DNA of 64,000 bases from Thinopyrum elongatum (lineage: Eukaryota > Streptophyta > Magnoliopsida > Poales > Poaceae): the NCBI GenBank assembly GCA_011799875.1, contig CM022301.1, positions 11,303,570 through 11,367,569 on the forward strand, in the 5' to 3' direction. Numbering within the stretch: position 1 is the first letter of the stretch; each line of letters opens with the position of its first letter. The position numbers and the translations under genes are program-made. This document shows positions 44,485-55,760 of the stretch, piece by piece. Below the pieces are notes generated by a model. It searched no databases and was not told the origin of the DNA. It worked only from the letters and a program-made list of their open reading frames with translations.

Positions 44485-45446
44485 TTTCACCTGTCAGACA
44501 TTGCCATCTTCTCATTAATCACAACTAACACAATTATTATCCGCTACACTAACTAAAATCCGCTAAAATGCCACCACATACAAATTAACACTAACATAAT
44601 TATTATTATCCGCTACACGAACACAATTATTACTCCGCTAAAATGCCACCACATACAAATTAACACTACAATTCGCAATATGACTTATCTACACTAACTA
44701 AACTATACAACTCAGAGAAAATTTGTGAGGACATGATTATACCTTAGCGGAGTACTTGCACCACCGAACAACGACAGCACCACCGCCGCCCCCTCGACGA
44801 CCGGAGGTTCAACTCCGGATACAACCCAAGCTGCACCTCCTCCTCACCACCTCCTCCTCCACAGCTGCGGCTCCTCCTCACCACCACCTCCTTCTCCACC
44901 ACACCTCCTCCACCCCACCATGGCTCCTCCTCCCCAAACACACAAAAAACTATCCCATAGCAAAAAAAACCACCGTAGGCCGTCGGAGAATGCTATGATC
45001 TATCTATTCTGTGCCTTGGATGTGAAAATGGGTGGAAAACGCGGGTTGGCTTTGTCTACAGAGAGAATGAGAGAGAGAGCGCCAGAAACAGAGGCGAGCA
45101 CGGGAGGAAGGAGACGAGCACGACGGGCTTATCCACAGCTTTTCGGTCAAGTGTTGGCCGAAATGGTATTCGATCGCTGGCAGGCGCCGAAAACCGGCCT
45201 TTTCGGTCGCGCGTAGGCTGAAGCTACTATTTTCGGCCTGCACCTCACCCACGCCAGCTCTTCGGCCTAGGTAGGCACCTCTTCGGCCCAGGAACGGCCG
45301 AAAACCCCTTTTCGGCCAGGGTTTGGCCGAAAACTCCCTCTTCAGCCAACACGAGGCCGACGGGGTCATACTTTTAATATTTTGGCATTGTGTGCTATAA
45401 TTTCCGAAATTGCTATAAATAAAGCTATAGTTTTGAAAAAAATATC
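44485..45446. other. MULE right flank and terminal inverted repeat
   Basis: 44560-44650 holds a diverged direct repeat (CCGCTAAAATGCCACCACATA twice). 44756-44930 is CACCACCTCC-rich. From about 45270 to 45446 the sequence is the inverse of the left terminal repeat, with GGCCGAAAA motifs from 45130 on. The promoter of the minus-strand genes should lie here. Confidence 0.7.
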
Positions 45447-45455
45447 ACATGTGTG
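45447..45455. repeat. Target duplication of the MULE, right copy
   Basis: ACATGTGTG, identical to 37106-37114. Confidence 0.9.
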
Positions 45456-45916
45456 TGCATGTGCTGGGTTTGTTCATAGTGTGTCTCCCTCCCCTCCCCG
45501 TCGCGTTATCACGGCTAGATTTACATCTCGTTATATCCAGTACTAGCGGAGTGGGCCAGCGCATTTACGCTGCTAGTTTCTTATAGATCATGTTTTACTA
45601 TCACAATTGCTTAAATTTAATCATATGTAGTAGTAATTGCTATCCAGTCGTATATAAGAATTGAATTTGGAATTTCAGTGCATCTCATAAGCATCACACT
45701 ATTTCAATTATTGATATGATGTGCAGCTAAAAAAAACCATGGATATTCTGTGCGTACAATGCTTTGATGTCCGATGTTTGTACGACACAGCAGATTCAAA
45801 TAAATCAACAAAACGTATTACTATACGTCGTACAAGGATCAGAAATATTTTGTGGTACGTGTAGTATCAATCATTCCAACTATTGGAAAAAGCAACTGCT
45901 CTTCTTTTCTTGTAAA

Positions 45917-45955
45917 CTAGGCAATTGCCCGTGCGTTGCTACGGAGATAATATAT
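45917..45955 (-). mobile_element. Helitron 3' terminus (first)
   Basis: Read on the minus strand: CCGTAGCAACGCACGG, then GCAATTGC, then CTAG followed by T. A short hairpin about ten bases before a CTRR end, in an A/T target, is the Helitron 3' signature, and the CCCGTGCGTTGC core is a common grass version. The matching 5' end is not certain; it could be one of the ends at 61.9-62.6 kb or be lost. Confidence 0.6.
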
Positions 45956-45959
45956 TTAT

Positions 45960-47530
45960 TAGGCGTTTGTATTTCGTCCTGAATAGGCTTGATTCCATTG
46001 AAAGCCTGCATGTCCATCTTCCATGATGTTCACTATTCCATGTTAAATACAGAAGTACTCATACGTTAAATATATAACTTTACTTTTTTGAATGAAAACT
46101 TGCAGTATGACATTACAGTATAGGGGCATTATTGAGCCATTATTGTCGGGCAAGCTTTCATGCAACAATAGTAAAAGGGAAACGCTTCTTATCAGAAGTA
46201 TGATAGGAAACTTTCATCAGACTGCTCCAGCGTCGTTGATTCTTTCCTAATCCAGCGGTCCATATTAAGAAGCAAATCTTCAATTCGTCAATTAATCACA
46301 AAATTTATCCCTCCCGAGTTAATCTCGCCCCACCTGCCCCGCCCCACCAAGCTCATCCACGAGCTCGCCGCAGCGGCTACCTCCGCCACCATCGCTCCGC
46401 AAAGAAAGAAACTGCGACGACTACAACTCATCCACGTCGATGATGCGGCGTCCCGCCCCTGTCTGCTTCGTCGTTCCCTGATGTCACCATCGACCACGTA
46501 AACCCCATCGCCGCTCCGGTCCCTCACCAAACCGTGCCCTGTCACCACCACTTCCACCGCACTGGTGCGCCATTTTGGCTAGGAAAGGAAGATGCATGCG
46601 CATCCGAGGCGTCGGTCCCTGGTACTGGTATGCACCCAGCCGAAAAATATGGTCAGATTCATCTCATCTTTCATCCATTTTTAATTAATTGTTTTGATTT
46701 GCGTTACCTTTGATTTGAGTGTAATTTTGCTCCCAATTCATCTACTCAGGTCCTCAACAATGACATACCAACGGCGGCTTGATGTTGCAGGTGGCTGCCT
46801 CAGATGTCCCTTGTTCCAATGATGACGGCAGTCGCTAATCTGTACGAAATCGGTCCTCGCCTTGTCTCATCTCCCCTAGTTGATACATTTTTTCATCTCA
46901 AAATTGGTATACACAAAGTCATTGAATTATCAACTAATTTTGGTGCTAATTACATGTCCAAATTTGTATGCTTCGGATTGACATTATTAATGTTGAGATA
47001 GCATTGTTTTCTATACTCAAATTTTCCATGCTTCCCATCTACGAATCGCTCTCCACACCGTCCTCATCGATCTAACCTAGGTTCTGACCTGGGTATTGTT
47101 CTTTTTTCCGTAGGGATATTGCCGTTGTTGAAGCATTGAAGTATGTAGAGTTCTGATCCATTTATCTTTGATTTGTTCATCAGATTTTGCTAGCTCCATC
47201 GCATATGGCGATGGTGCAAGGAACAAGGTCCTCGCACTTGCGTCACCGTGGTGGTGCCAACCGCCACATGATATACTCCATGATACACCACATCGGGATG
47301 TCGTCAGCTCAGTAGTTGGACGTGACGCCATGCTAGCATGGACGCTCAACATGCATCAGGGAGGGATCATCAAGCGACGGGAGATCGTGCGGTTGGCTAC
47401 ATGAAACCATGCCTCGCATTCTCAACTGAACTACTTTGTTTTCAACGAGGACCTTAGCTAATGGTGCATTGTTGTTGCAGCCTTTCTCCGTTCATGTCAC
47501 TCCTTGTTGATGCCATGTGACGATGGAAGG
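45960..47530. other. Anonymous repeat-like DNA, no gene seen
   Basis: Short Pro/His-rich frames near 46290-46560 and 47080-47400 have no recognisable domain. The stretch probably belongs to the element ending at 45917. Confidence 0.4.
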
Positions 47531-48450
47531 AAACACACACCATTGGAAAGAAGCATGACTATCATCACAAGGAAGCATGACTAGCATCAGTAGGAAGCAT
47601 GACCAACACTGAAAAGGAAGCATGCCAGCCATCGACTTGATGGTGTCCGGAATTGTTATTTCTTAGGACGCATATTGTCGTTTCTTTGGAAGCAATAGTA
47701 TTTTTGGTTTTAAACCAATGTAGTTGCAATGGTAAATAAGTCTGCTTGGGAACAAATATTTGTTTCCTGGGAAGCAATTTAATGGAACATTGGAAACAAT
47801 TTACTGTCCTCTAAAATACATCTTCATCGTGCCACAGACAAAAATGAATAGGCTGGTGCACTATACATAAGATTTCGCCAAAACGGAAGAATCTCCAATT
47901 GACGTGGAAGCATGAAACAGAATGAATGGCTGAATTCCTAGTCTTTACTACCACACAAGTGCTTTATGTACACAGTTCAACTAATATATGCTTCCAGTTT
48001 TAGTAAACCATGTTTACACCTATCACCGGATATGCTTCCTACCTAGCTCACCACCACACAAGTGCTTCGACGCCCAAATAATATCACGCATACGAAGCAC
48101 CTATGAAATCAGAGCACACGATGGAAAACAACGAGTATGAGAAGATAAGGCACAAAGTTTTTCTTACACACTAACCATGCTTCCTACAATGGTGCATCAC
48201 GCTTCATACATGGCTGGATACACTTCTCGTTGTACATTAAGCAGTTCTGCTTCCAACATTCGTGTGCTGTGCATCAAGCACTCAAATTTTGAATAGCCTA
48301 CGTTCCAATGTTTTGCTTCAAACGTCCAGTTCTAAGAAATAACAAACAAACTAGATTCTATATTTGGGAACATAAAACGGATCTTGGAGGAGTTAATTAG
48401 GACGGAGTTTTTGGGAGCAGTTAATTAGGGCAGATTTTTTTGGAAGCAAT
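47530..48450. repeat. Region with many GGAAGCATG / TGCTTCC words
   Basis: GGAAGCATGAC, AAGCATG, TGCTTCCTAC and similar words occur more than twenty times on both strands, first mostly as GGAAGCA and then as TGCTTCC. There is no coding frame. The change of strand around 48000 gives the region a loose inverted symmetry. Confidence 0.6.
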
Positions 48451-48574
48451 TAATAAGGAAAGTGATCAAATCAATAAGGACTTGTCTCCTAATCAGGTGG
48501 AAACTCCCACGTAACAGGGCGTTCTAATCCAACGCTCCAACGCTCTCCTATCCAATGGCTATGGACTAGTCTGA

Positions 48575-48920
48575 GAGGGTGCTTGGATACGTTTTAGTCT
48601 CATGACTAAAAGTAGTGGGACTAAAACTTGCTAGGCTCACCCATGCTTGAATCCAAATACTAAAGAGACTAAAATCAAGTTAATGAGCATTTATTATCCT
48701 CCAAACCCTCCAATCCAGAACTCGCATGTGTTAAAGGAGAGGAGTTAAATGAGGAGAGAGAGGGCTAATCCACATTTTAGTAGGGGTACCCCTGACTAAA
48801 AAATTTTAGTCTCAAGACTAGTTTTAGCCCCTCTTTAGTCAGGGGTGCTTGGAACTTTAGCCTCTTAAAGAGACTATATTTAGTCAGACTAAAATAAGTC
48901 CCTTGGATCCAAGCACCCTC
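48575..48920. mobile_element. Tourist/Harbinger-type MITE, 346 bp
   Basis: Terminal repeats GAGGGTGCTTGGAT... and, inverted, the same sequence at the right end (ATCCAAGCACCCTC). A 3 bp duplication TGA lies on both sides (48572-48574 and 48921-48923). The interior carries many TTTAGTC/GACTAAA words, which makes the element fold on itself. No coding capacity. Confidence 0.8.
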
Positions 48921-49162
48921 TGATAGGTGCAAGTTTGCAGTAGTCTGATGCCTAGCGCTTCCCGACAACAACTCAACATATAGACTGTTCCAGTACATAA
49001 ATACAATAGCATTTCTTTTACTGTAATCAGCTATGTGTAAAATGCACACATCGACTAAATAATGTGTAAAATAAAATATTCACTATTTCATTTTCAAGCT
49101 AATAAATAATATGTAAAAATTGCGTAACAGAAATCACACAATGCTGTCAAGCTTTCAACTTA

Positions 49163-49200
49163 CTAGATGACCTGTCGCGCCATTTGGCGCGCGAGACAAA
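49163..49200 (-). mobile_element. Helitron 3' terminus (second, well formed)
   Basis: On the minus strand the end reads CGCGCC, AAAT, GGCGCG, then ACAGGTCATCTAG, with T as next base. This is a GC-rich hairpin followed by a dozen bases and CTAG at an A/T target, a textbook Helitron end. It lies 280 bases beyond the clathrin-like fragment. Confidence 0.8.
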
Positions 49201-49439
49201 CTTGAACCAAGAACTAAAAGAGATCCCTTTGCCTTTTTTTAGCATACGGTTTTGATGTATACTTGTTTATCAAGTGCTATGAATCAATATAGAAATATTT
49301 TGGATTAAATGTGTAAGCAAGAGTGGTCTAAAGACTGATAATGAAATCTCCGAATGGATTTGAACACGAAGGAAGTTGATACTTGGCATTTTCATACAAA
49401 GCAATCCATATTACAGTGCATTGCAATCCATACAAAGTT

Positions 49440-50369
49440 ATGAAAGCAGGCCTTAAGGTTATTTACAGTAATTTATCACGCAACTGGGCCTTGGCAACCT
49501 GGCTCCAGACAACACCTTTTTGACACGGAATGCAAACTCTTCAGCCCTTTCTATGCTTCAGATGTTATCCAACACAACATCGATAGCCTGCACATTTAAG
49601 TTGAACTTCTTGAAAATGGCAAAAGCCTCCTCATATAGTTGTGCTTCAACTGATACTTCTCCAACAGCAGGACCATCAGAGTTGTCTAGTCGGTTAACAT
49701 AGTCCATGACCCTAGATGAGTTCGCCTTGATGGCTGTCAAGATGAGCAGACTCTGAAGATTGAAGTTTCCACTGAACGCGGAATTCTGAAGGCAAGAAGT
49801 TCGGTCAGTTCATGAGGGAGGTCAGCTGTCATGAAAGCCTTAACAGCAGCAGAAACTTGCTCAGGACTCTTGCTTTCGGGCAATGCAATAGAAACCACTT
49901 GGTCAATGAACTGCCTTCTATATTCGTTATCAGGCTGTAGAACTCTATCCTACAGATCACCGTCCATTCTTTCAACCACATAGCTGGAAATTCAAATCAC
50001 ATTATTTGAGCATGTAAGCAGACACCCAATGGATATAAAGATTCAGAACATCGACATGGCATCAGAAGGACAAAAAACAAATTTACATACCAAGCTTGGA
50101 GCTTGAACAGCGAGTTCTTGTTAGTAACATTGATAAGTTCTTCATCGCATTGTCCACGTCTGTAAGCAACAACAGCAAGAGTAGGATCCCTCTTTTCACA
50201 GTATTTACCCACCACACGGTAGTCATAGAACGGGTTGGTAGTAAGGAAATACTCAGGATTATTGTTGCTGTCAATGATAATTTTCCCAAGAGCATTGTGG
50301 ACATGCACATCTTGGCTATCCTCGCTCACTAACTGCTCCAAGAACTGTGTAAGTAAACGTAGACGGTTC
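49440..50369 (-). pseudogene. Clathrin heavy chain fragment (captured, two exons)
   Basis: Two exons (50369-50091 and 49983 to about 49440) with a GT..AG intron encode part of the heavy-chain repeat region: [80 protein letters not shown] and [20 protein letters not shown]. Lesions: TAG where Trp is expected in the ERMDGDL*D region (about 49947), a short deletion with frameshift after LPHELTELL (about 49785), TGA after VVLDNI (49558-49560), and a further frameshift at the end. Clathrin heavy chain has about 1700 residues; only about 210 are present. The retained intron argues for DNA-level capture, consistent with the Helitron. Confidence 0.9.
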
Positions 50370-50779
50370 CTGATCAAAATATTAAACAAATAAGACCAAA
50401 AGAAAAAGCATGTGAGCATGCGTGTACAGGACAAGAGATCAGAATCAAACCTCTTCTCGCATTAATCATAGGAATAAAACTTGTTGGGACTATTAAACTT
50501 GGCCTTCTATCACTGCATTCAATTTTATTTTTCACCTACACATGAAATTAAAATGAAAAACAAATATTTCTCATTTTGGTCTAGATAAATAAGATCAACA
50601 TCAATGCCTAAACTTTAGTAGCATGCCTATATGGCATCATATGTAGTTTCAAACACCAATGAAATTAGATCAGAATATACAATCGTAAATTGGTGAGTGC
50701 ATTCACTTGCATCATCTCCTAGTCAACCTGAGCTAAAAAGTTTTTGTGATAAGTAAGAATTCAGACAAGTAATTATTGT

Positions 50780-51049
50780 ACAATGAATTTTCAATGTAAA
50801 CGCAGCAGCCTGGCAGAAATTAGAGCATTACAAAAAAGATCAATATATTATATCAACACAAGCGAAATGGCAGATCACATAATATATTCTTGCAAATAAC
50901 TATATTCACAGCATACAATGAATTTTCAATGTAAACGCAGCAGCCTGGCAGAAATTAGAGCATTACAAAAAAGATCAATATATTATATCAACACAAGCGA
51001 AATGGCAGATCACATAATATATTCTTGCAAATAACTATATTCAGAGCAT
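50780..51049. repeat. Recent 135 bp tandem duplication
   Basis: 50780-50914 is repeated at 50915-51049. I see one difference (TTCACAGCAT versus TTCAGAGCAT). It lies upstream of the clathrin fragment in non-coding DNA. Confidence 0.92.
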
Positions 51050-52130
51050 AATCACAAGGTGAAGGAAATATAATTTAATCAATAAATTCGATCAACACAA
51101 GCAAACGATAGACCAAATAAATGTTGTTTTATGTTCCAATATATATATTCCTGTTAATAGCTCTATATTCCCATTTGTTTTTACAAGTGTAACCTCATGC
51201 TCACATTGCAAATGCACTTAACCAAGATCACGATGGAAATCACCTAAAAGGATTGATAACTCCGGATCAGTATGCAAAATTTACGGCAGGGCGTTCTCCT
51301 TATGTAAGCCATTCCAAACCGAAGAATAGAACCATCCACTCTCCTATATTATCTGAAAATTAATCCTGCTGAATCAAAACAGTGAGTCAAAATTTTTCCT
51401 TTGAAAGGAGTGTGCTACTTGGCAGTTCTACGGTTGTACTTAAACTCTCTCTATTTTTTAACATTCGGTGATATGACAAAAATATTTCAGAAAGCTTAAT
51501 CAGGTTTTGAGCTTACTATAATGCAGACATGGATTAATTATCGCAATGCAGGGGGGAAATCCTTTTGTTTCAACGACAACAAATGTTCTCACCTATAATT
51601 AATTATGAACATGAATCATATAGGACAAAAAACGAAAGAGAACTATCCTTGGGCTCATCAAAGTAATTGTGAATCCTGAATCTGCTGTGCAGTATAAAAG
51701 AATTCAGTTATTACCTTGGATGACTTAGGAAGCAACTGTACGAGCCATCGTCAACATCCATTTATGTATCCGTCTTGGCAGGGGTTGAAGAAAGATAATC
51801 AGGAAACTAAAGGCTGACATGCGAAGTTCAGTAATCATAACACCAACTCCATCAGTTTTCGAGAAAAAATATTAACAACCAACACTTGAGACACGAATGT
51901 TATTATAGATACATGATAAGCAATATTTAATATGATTCTGAACTACTTGAGCTCTAAGTTTTATTTGCAAAGCATGACACACGACGAAGCTTCTTATACA
52001 TACAACACGTAATATGCTTGAATTTTGTTTGAACAGGGAGGATGAGAACTAACAAAATTGTCAGTGCACAACAAAATCCGATGGAAGAAGGCCTGGCAGT
52101 CAGCAAGCAAACATTCAGGGAGGAACTGTG
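51050..52130. other. AT-rich, no gene seen
   Basis: No ORF or repeat of note. Phrases around 51480-51620 recur in altered form at about 52800-52930 (GCTGCAACATATG / GTTTCAACGACAAC context, AATTAAATAAGAAACATGAATCATATAGGACA), suggesting an old segmental duplication inside the Helitron. Confidence 0.5.
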
Positions 52131-52265
52131 TGGGTCGTCAGTATCACGCCATATGCACCTCAGATAGTTGGCATATACTCTCACAATTGACCTCTTGATA
52201 GTCTTAGGCCATCCATTCACCGTTATATCCACCTGCCCTCGATTATGTGTTAAACTGGGTAAAAG
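52131..52265 (-). pseudogene. Short coding-like remnant, unrecognised
   Basis: A minus-strand frame with VDITVNGWPKTIKRSIVRVY and ANYLRCIWRDTDDP looks like protein sequence rather than noise, with a splice-like CTGGTG border on both sides. It lies just downstream of the Rep remnant. I cannot name the family. Confidence 0.3.
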
Positions 52266-52422
52266 AATTGAAAGCTCAATGCTGCAGTATACATAATAAC
52301 AAAGTTTGTGCAATGACAGTGAAATAAATAGACATGTCTATCTAGAAGCAATAACACATCATGAAGTTAATAAGTAAAGATATACTGGTTGTTTAATCTG
52401 CAGAAGCGGAGATCCATAACAA

Positions 52423-52752
52423 TTAGCCTCTTGAAGAAGCGGAGATCCCCTCTTCTGGAACTCCATGGCGTGGACAACTGGAGAACAGAAAGATAAATGA
52501 AAGACAGGATAAGCAAGATGTATGGCTAAGGAAAAGTGGGTTAGAGGAAGAAATGGCACCGGGCACAGTACTAGCAACGACAGTTCCGAACACCTGCCCG
52601 GTGCTGATTTTCTGCAGGTAATCAAGAAGCTTCATCTGATGCACTCGTACGGTAATATCAGTCCTGTCGACTGCTTTTTGCCCATGTTCAAGACCCTGAA
52701 CTATCTCAGGCCACTCCAGATCACACGTGAAGGTCGTGATTATATCAGGCAA
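52423..52752 (-). pseudogene. Helitron Rep/helicase N-terminal remnant
   Basis: Residues MPDIITTFTCDLEWPEIVQG, then RTDITVRVHQMKLLDYL and TGQVFGTVVA, an apparent intron (about 52574-52480), then VVHAMEFQKRGSP match the start of the Helitron-like N-terminal domain in plant Helitron transposases. In active proteins the sequence continues GLPHAH, the two His of the HUH nuclease; here it turns to SPLLQE, and helicase motifs are absent. The copy is therefore dead, but it supports the Helitron reading of this region. Confidence 0.75.
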
Positions 52753-52799
52753 GCCATGTGCATGTGAAGCAGTTACTTCATCGTGGAAGTTTTCTCACT

Positions 52800-54470
52800 T
52801 CTATGCCTAATAACCAGATTCTGGGATTATCAGAATGCAGATGTGATTTAATTAGCACGATGCAAGGGCAATCATTTCAGCTGCAACATATGTCTTTATC
52901 ACTTGTAATTAAATAAGAAACATGAATCATATAGGACACTATATGATCAAATTTGTGATCACCAAAGAAAAGCACCTTATTTGAACAGAAGATATCCAGG
53001 TGATCCACAACACCATAGAGCATGCTGTGATCCATCAAAATGCATCCATTATCTAGCGTTAAAGCAACAGACTGTTAAATACATGTCAATTTGCACCAAA
53101 TCTAGTATAGTACTCTAGCTACCAATCCATGTCCTCAATGCAGCCGTGGAGCGGAAGTGAGCAGAAAACATTTATCACTAATTAAACGTTTCCCATTTCA
53201 AACGACTCTGACGATTATATAATGTGCAAAACACTAACTATCTCTGGCCAACGTATGATGCAGATATTTCTCATTTCAAATGACTCTGGTAAAAAAATAT
53301 AGCCACTATCTCGCAACTCGTTGAAGTAGACGGCCTGGCATTAGATCAAGGTGAACCTCAAGTTGCAAAACATGGGCAATAATAACCTTAAAATAAGCAC
53401 ATATGGATATGCATATGAACCTAGGCAATAATAGGGAAGACTACCATGAATATAGAGGACCTCTGGAGAGACCAATGTGTACTCATTACAGAATTAGTTC
53501 ACAAAAAGTAAGTTGACACCAATGGAATACAATTGTATCACTTCACATACAGCAAGAAGAGCAGAAATGAGTAAGCAAATAAACATCCGCTCAAGGAGAC
53601 CAGATCCAATTAGCTAAACAGCTGTAGCATAGATAGACCATAGTGTTTTCTTTACCTCGCCTATTTCTGGCATCAAAGTCCTCTGCCCTCACCCCCTCTC
53701 CAAGCAGCAAGGACACAACCAACATCAGCAAAGGACCTGTGAAAGGCAAGGAAAAAGAGCGATACACCCTGGCCTGAACCAATCCAACATAAGAAATGCA
53801 GACAGCTAACCAAGGAAGAACACCTAATTGTGAGTGTGTTTTATTGCTAATCTAGATCAAACGTCGGTAAAGCAAAATTCTTAAACATTACATCAAAGCA
53901 ATTAATAGAAAGTGCCTAAATGCTAAACAGGGGAACCATAGCTTGATGCGGAAATTAGAGATATTAGATTTTAACACTCCACAAGCTGTGGGCATGATCT
54001 GAAAATTAGGACTAACACATAATTATGAATACACATATATAACAGTTGCAAAGGGAGAGACAAAGTGCAATTATAATTATGAACACACACATATAACTAC
54101 GTGACACATGACAACTGCAACAGCAAAGAAAAAACATGGCTTATTGGTTTATAAAATATAGCTTCAACGAAATCTGCATTTATACATGGATATAACACTA
54201 ATCAAATGTACAAATCTGGCATCAACAATAGAGCTTCACAAGTAGCCTCAAGGATTTCTTTAGTTTCCATTGACAGCAATGTAAGCGGTAATATAGTTAT
54301 GAAGAAACAAATTCTGCATTGTAAAAATAGAGCATCTAAAAAAAAGAATGAATAGGTGACATCAAACCTACAATAAATATATACCAACTATTGCCGGTTG
54401 ATTTACTCACTAATCAGCAAAATATACTTATATTTGAGGTTCTAGATAAAACAAAAAGCTTGAGAAAAAG
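52800..54470. other. AT-rich, no gene seen
   Basis: Small open frames (for example minus 53591-53782) show no domain. Probably the Helitron interior. Confidence 0.5.
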
Positions 54471-54960
54471 CTAACAATACACATGAGAAGATGAACAAAA
54501 AGGATAGAAGGAAGCGATAGAAGTATACCTTAAATCGAATAGCTTAATTGAGTATCTTGGCCAACCCTTTGTACCTCTCATATGTAGTTCTGAGGCAAAG
54601 AACGGAGAATAATCATTTGAATCGAGTGCACAACTGTAGACCTGAAAGGAAGAGGAATGGTCAAGCACGGTATAGTAGAGTAGGACTGTGAAAGCTAGAA
54701 ATTTGTCCTTACAACGATGGAGACGTGCTACCAAAATGTAGGTTGGAGGAGATGAGGATCATACTACATACCGGCAGCCTTCCCGGTGTCAGTCTTGATC
54801 ACGGACACTGGCCTGCTGTAGCCGCCTCTGGTGGCCCGCCAACACCCACGATGGGCAACGATGGACGACGCGTACCTGACTCCACAAGGAAGACGATCGA
54901 GGGCCGTCGCTCATAGCGCCGCTCTTGTCTTGACCGCCGCCGCCACCTGTCTAGGGAAAC
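54471..54960 (-). pseudogene. Possible captured exon pair, unrecognised
   Basis: A minus-strand stretch with VYSCALDSNDYSPFFASELH and GWPRYSIKLFDLR has coding character and intron-like pyrimidine tracts around it. Upstream, 54780-54960 is GC-rich (GCCGCCGCCACC) like a grass first exon. No family recognised. Confidence 0.25.
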
Positions 54961-55469
54961 TTTTCTTTCCCTGAACTTGGTGAACCTTTAGCTTGTGTGC
55001 CTGAGACGCTCTACAAATGCCAAATGGTATGAGAACAATCACGATTATTTAATGTAAAAGGGAGGTCACTGTATTTACTGATCTGAAAGTGTTGTATATG
55101 ATAAAATCAAAATAGTTAGAAGCCTAAAAGTGACCCAACAATACTTTCAACAGGTTGCTGTTTAAGCAAGTAGTAGTATGCTTTAACCTCATAAATCAAA
55201 ACATAACATGTTCAGGGTCAAAAATGTTGACCAAAATAAAGCGGTAGCAAGCCTATTTAAATTCATGACCGGTGCAGCCTCCTAGCTTAATAAATATATT
55301 GTTGTCCATCAAATAGAAAAGCTGAATTAGTACTTGGAAAGGGCATCCTTTCTGTCGCAGGAATTTGGGAGGCAGAGGTTCCAAGCTGACCTGCCCTTGT
55401 GCAGCACCAAGTGAAAGAATCGAGACCGAACAAAAATAGATATGAAGATGCAATTAGTACCTGCCTTAT

Positions 55470-55760
55470 GAATCATGCCCTCTTCCTGGACGACGCAGGG
55501 CCTTAACACAGAGCCAACTTTGTCGGCGTTGACAGACAAAGGCCACATGCGTCGTCTGGTTTCCTCTGATCACGAGCGGGCGCCATCTGCACATGGGCGT
55601 GAGAGGTCCTTGATGTTGTGGACGTTGACAAAGGATGCAGGGCGCTACCTCTGCAGTACGCCCCGGTGCTCGGTGTCAACCCTTGGGTAGAACGACAAGA
55701 TGTTGTTCTGCACCACGGCCAAGTACGACGCCAAACACGCCTTGCTATTCATGTGCACCT
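55470..55760 (-). pseudogene. Possible captured exon, unrecognised
   Basis: On the minus strand VHMNSKACLASYLAVVQNNI, LSFYPRVDTEHRGVLQR, then a stop and further in-frame text (RPASFVNVHNIKDLSRP) read like an eroded exon with at least two stops. It is GC-richer than its surroundings. I cannot name the protein. Confidence 0.3.

Larger units (their letters stand above)
37115..45446. mobile_element. Complete Mutator-like element with MURA and PMD genes
   Basis: An 8.33 kb element with long terminal inverted repeats (37115 to about 37290 and about 45270 to 45446) and a perfect 9 bp target duplication. The repeats share TTCAAAACTAT, TTTATTTATAGCAATTTCGG, TATAGCACACAAT and a run of GGCCGAAAA motifs. 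Inside, in order from the left: a plus-strand small gene, a minus-strand plant-mobile-domain gene and a minus-strand MURA transposase. The outermost few bases of the two ends differ slightly (AATTTTTT versus GATATTTTTTT). Confidence 0.92.

Noticed and set aside
47077..47352. Minus-strand 91-codon frame
   Set aside because: No domain and no splice or promoter context; lies in anonymous repeat DNA.
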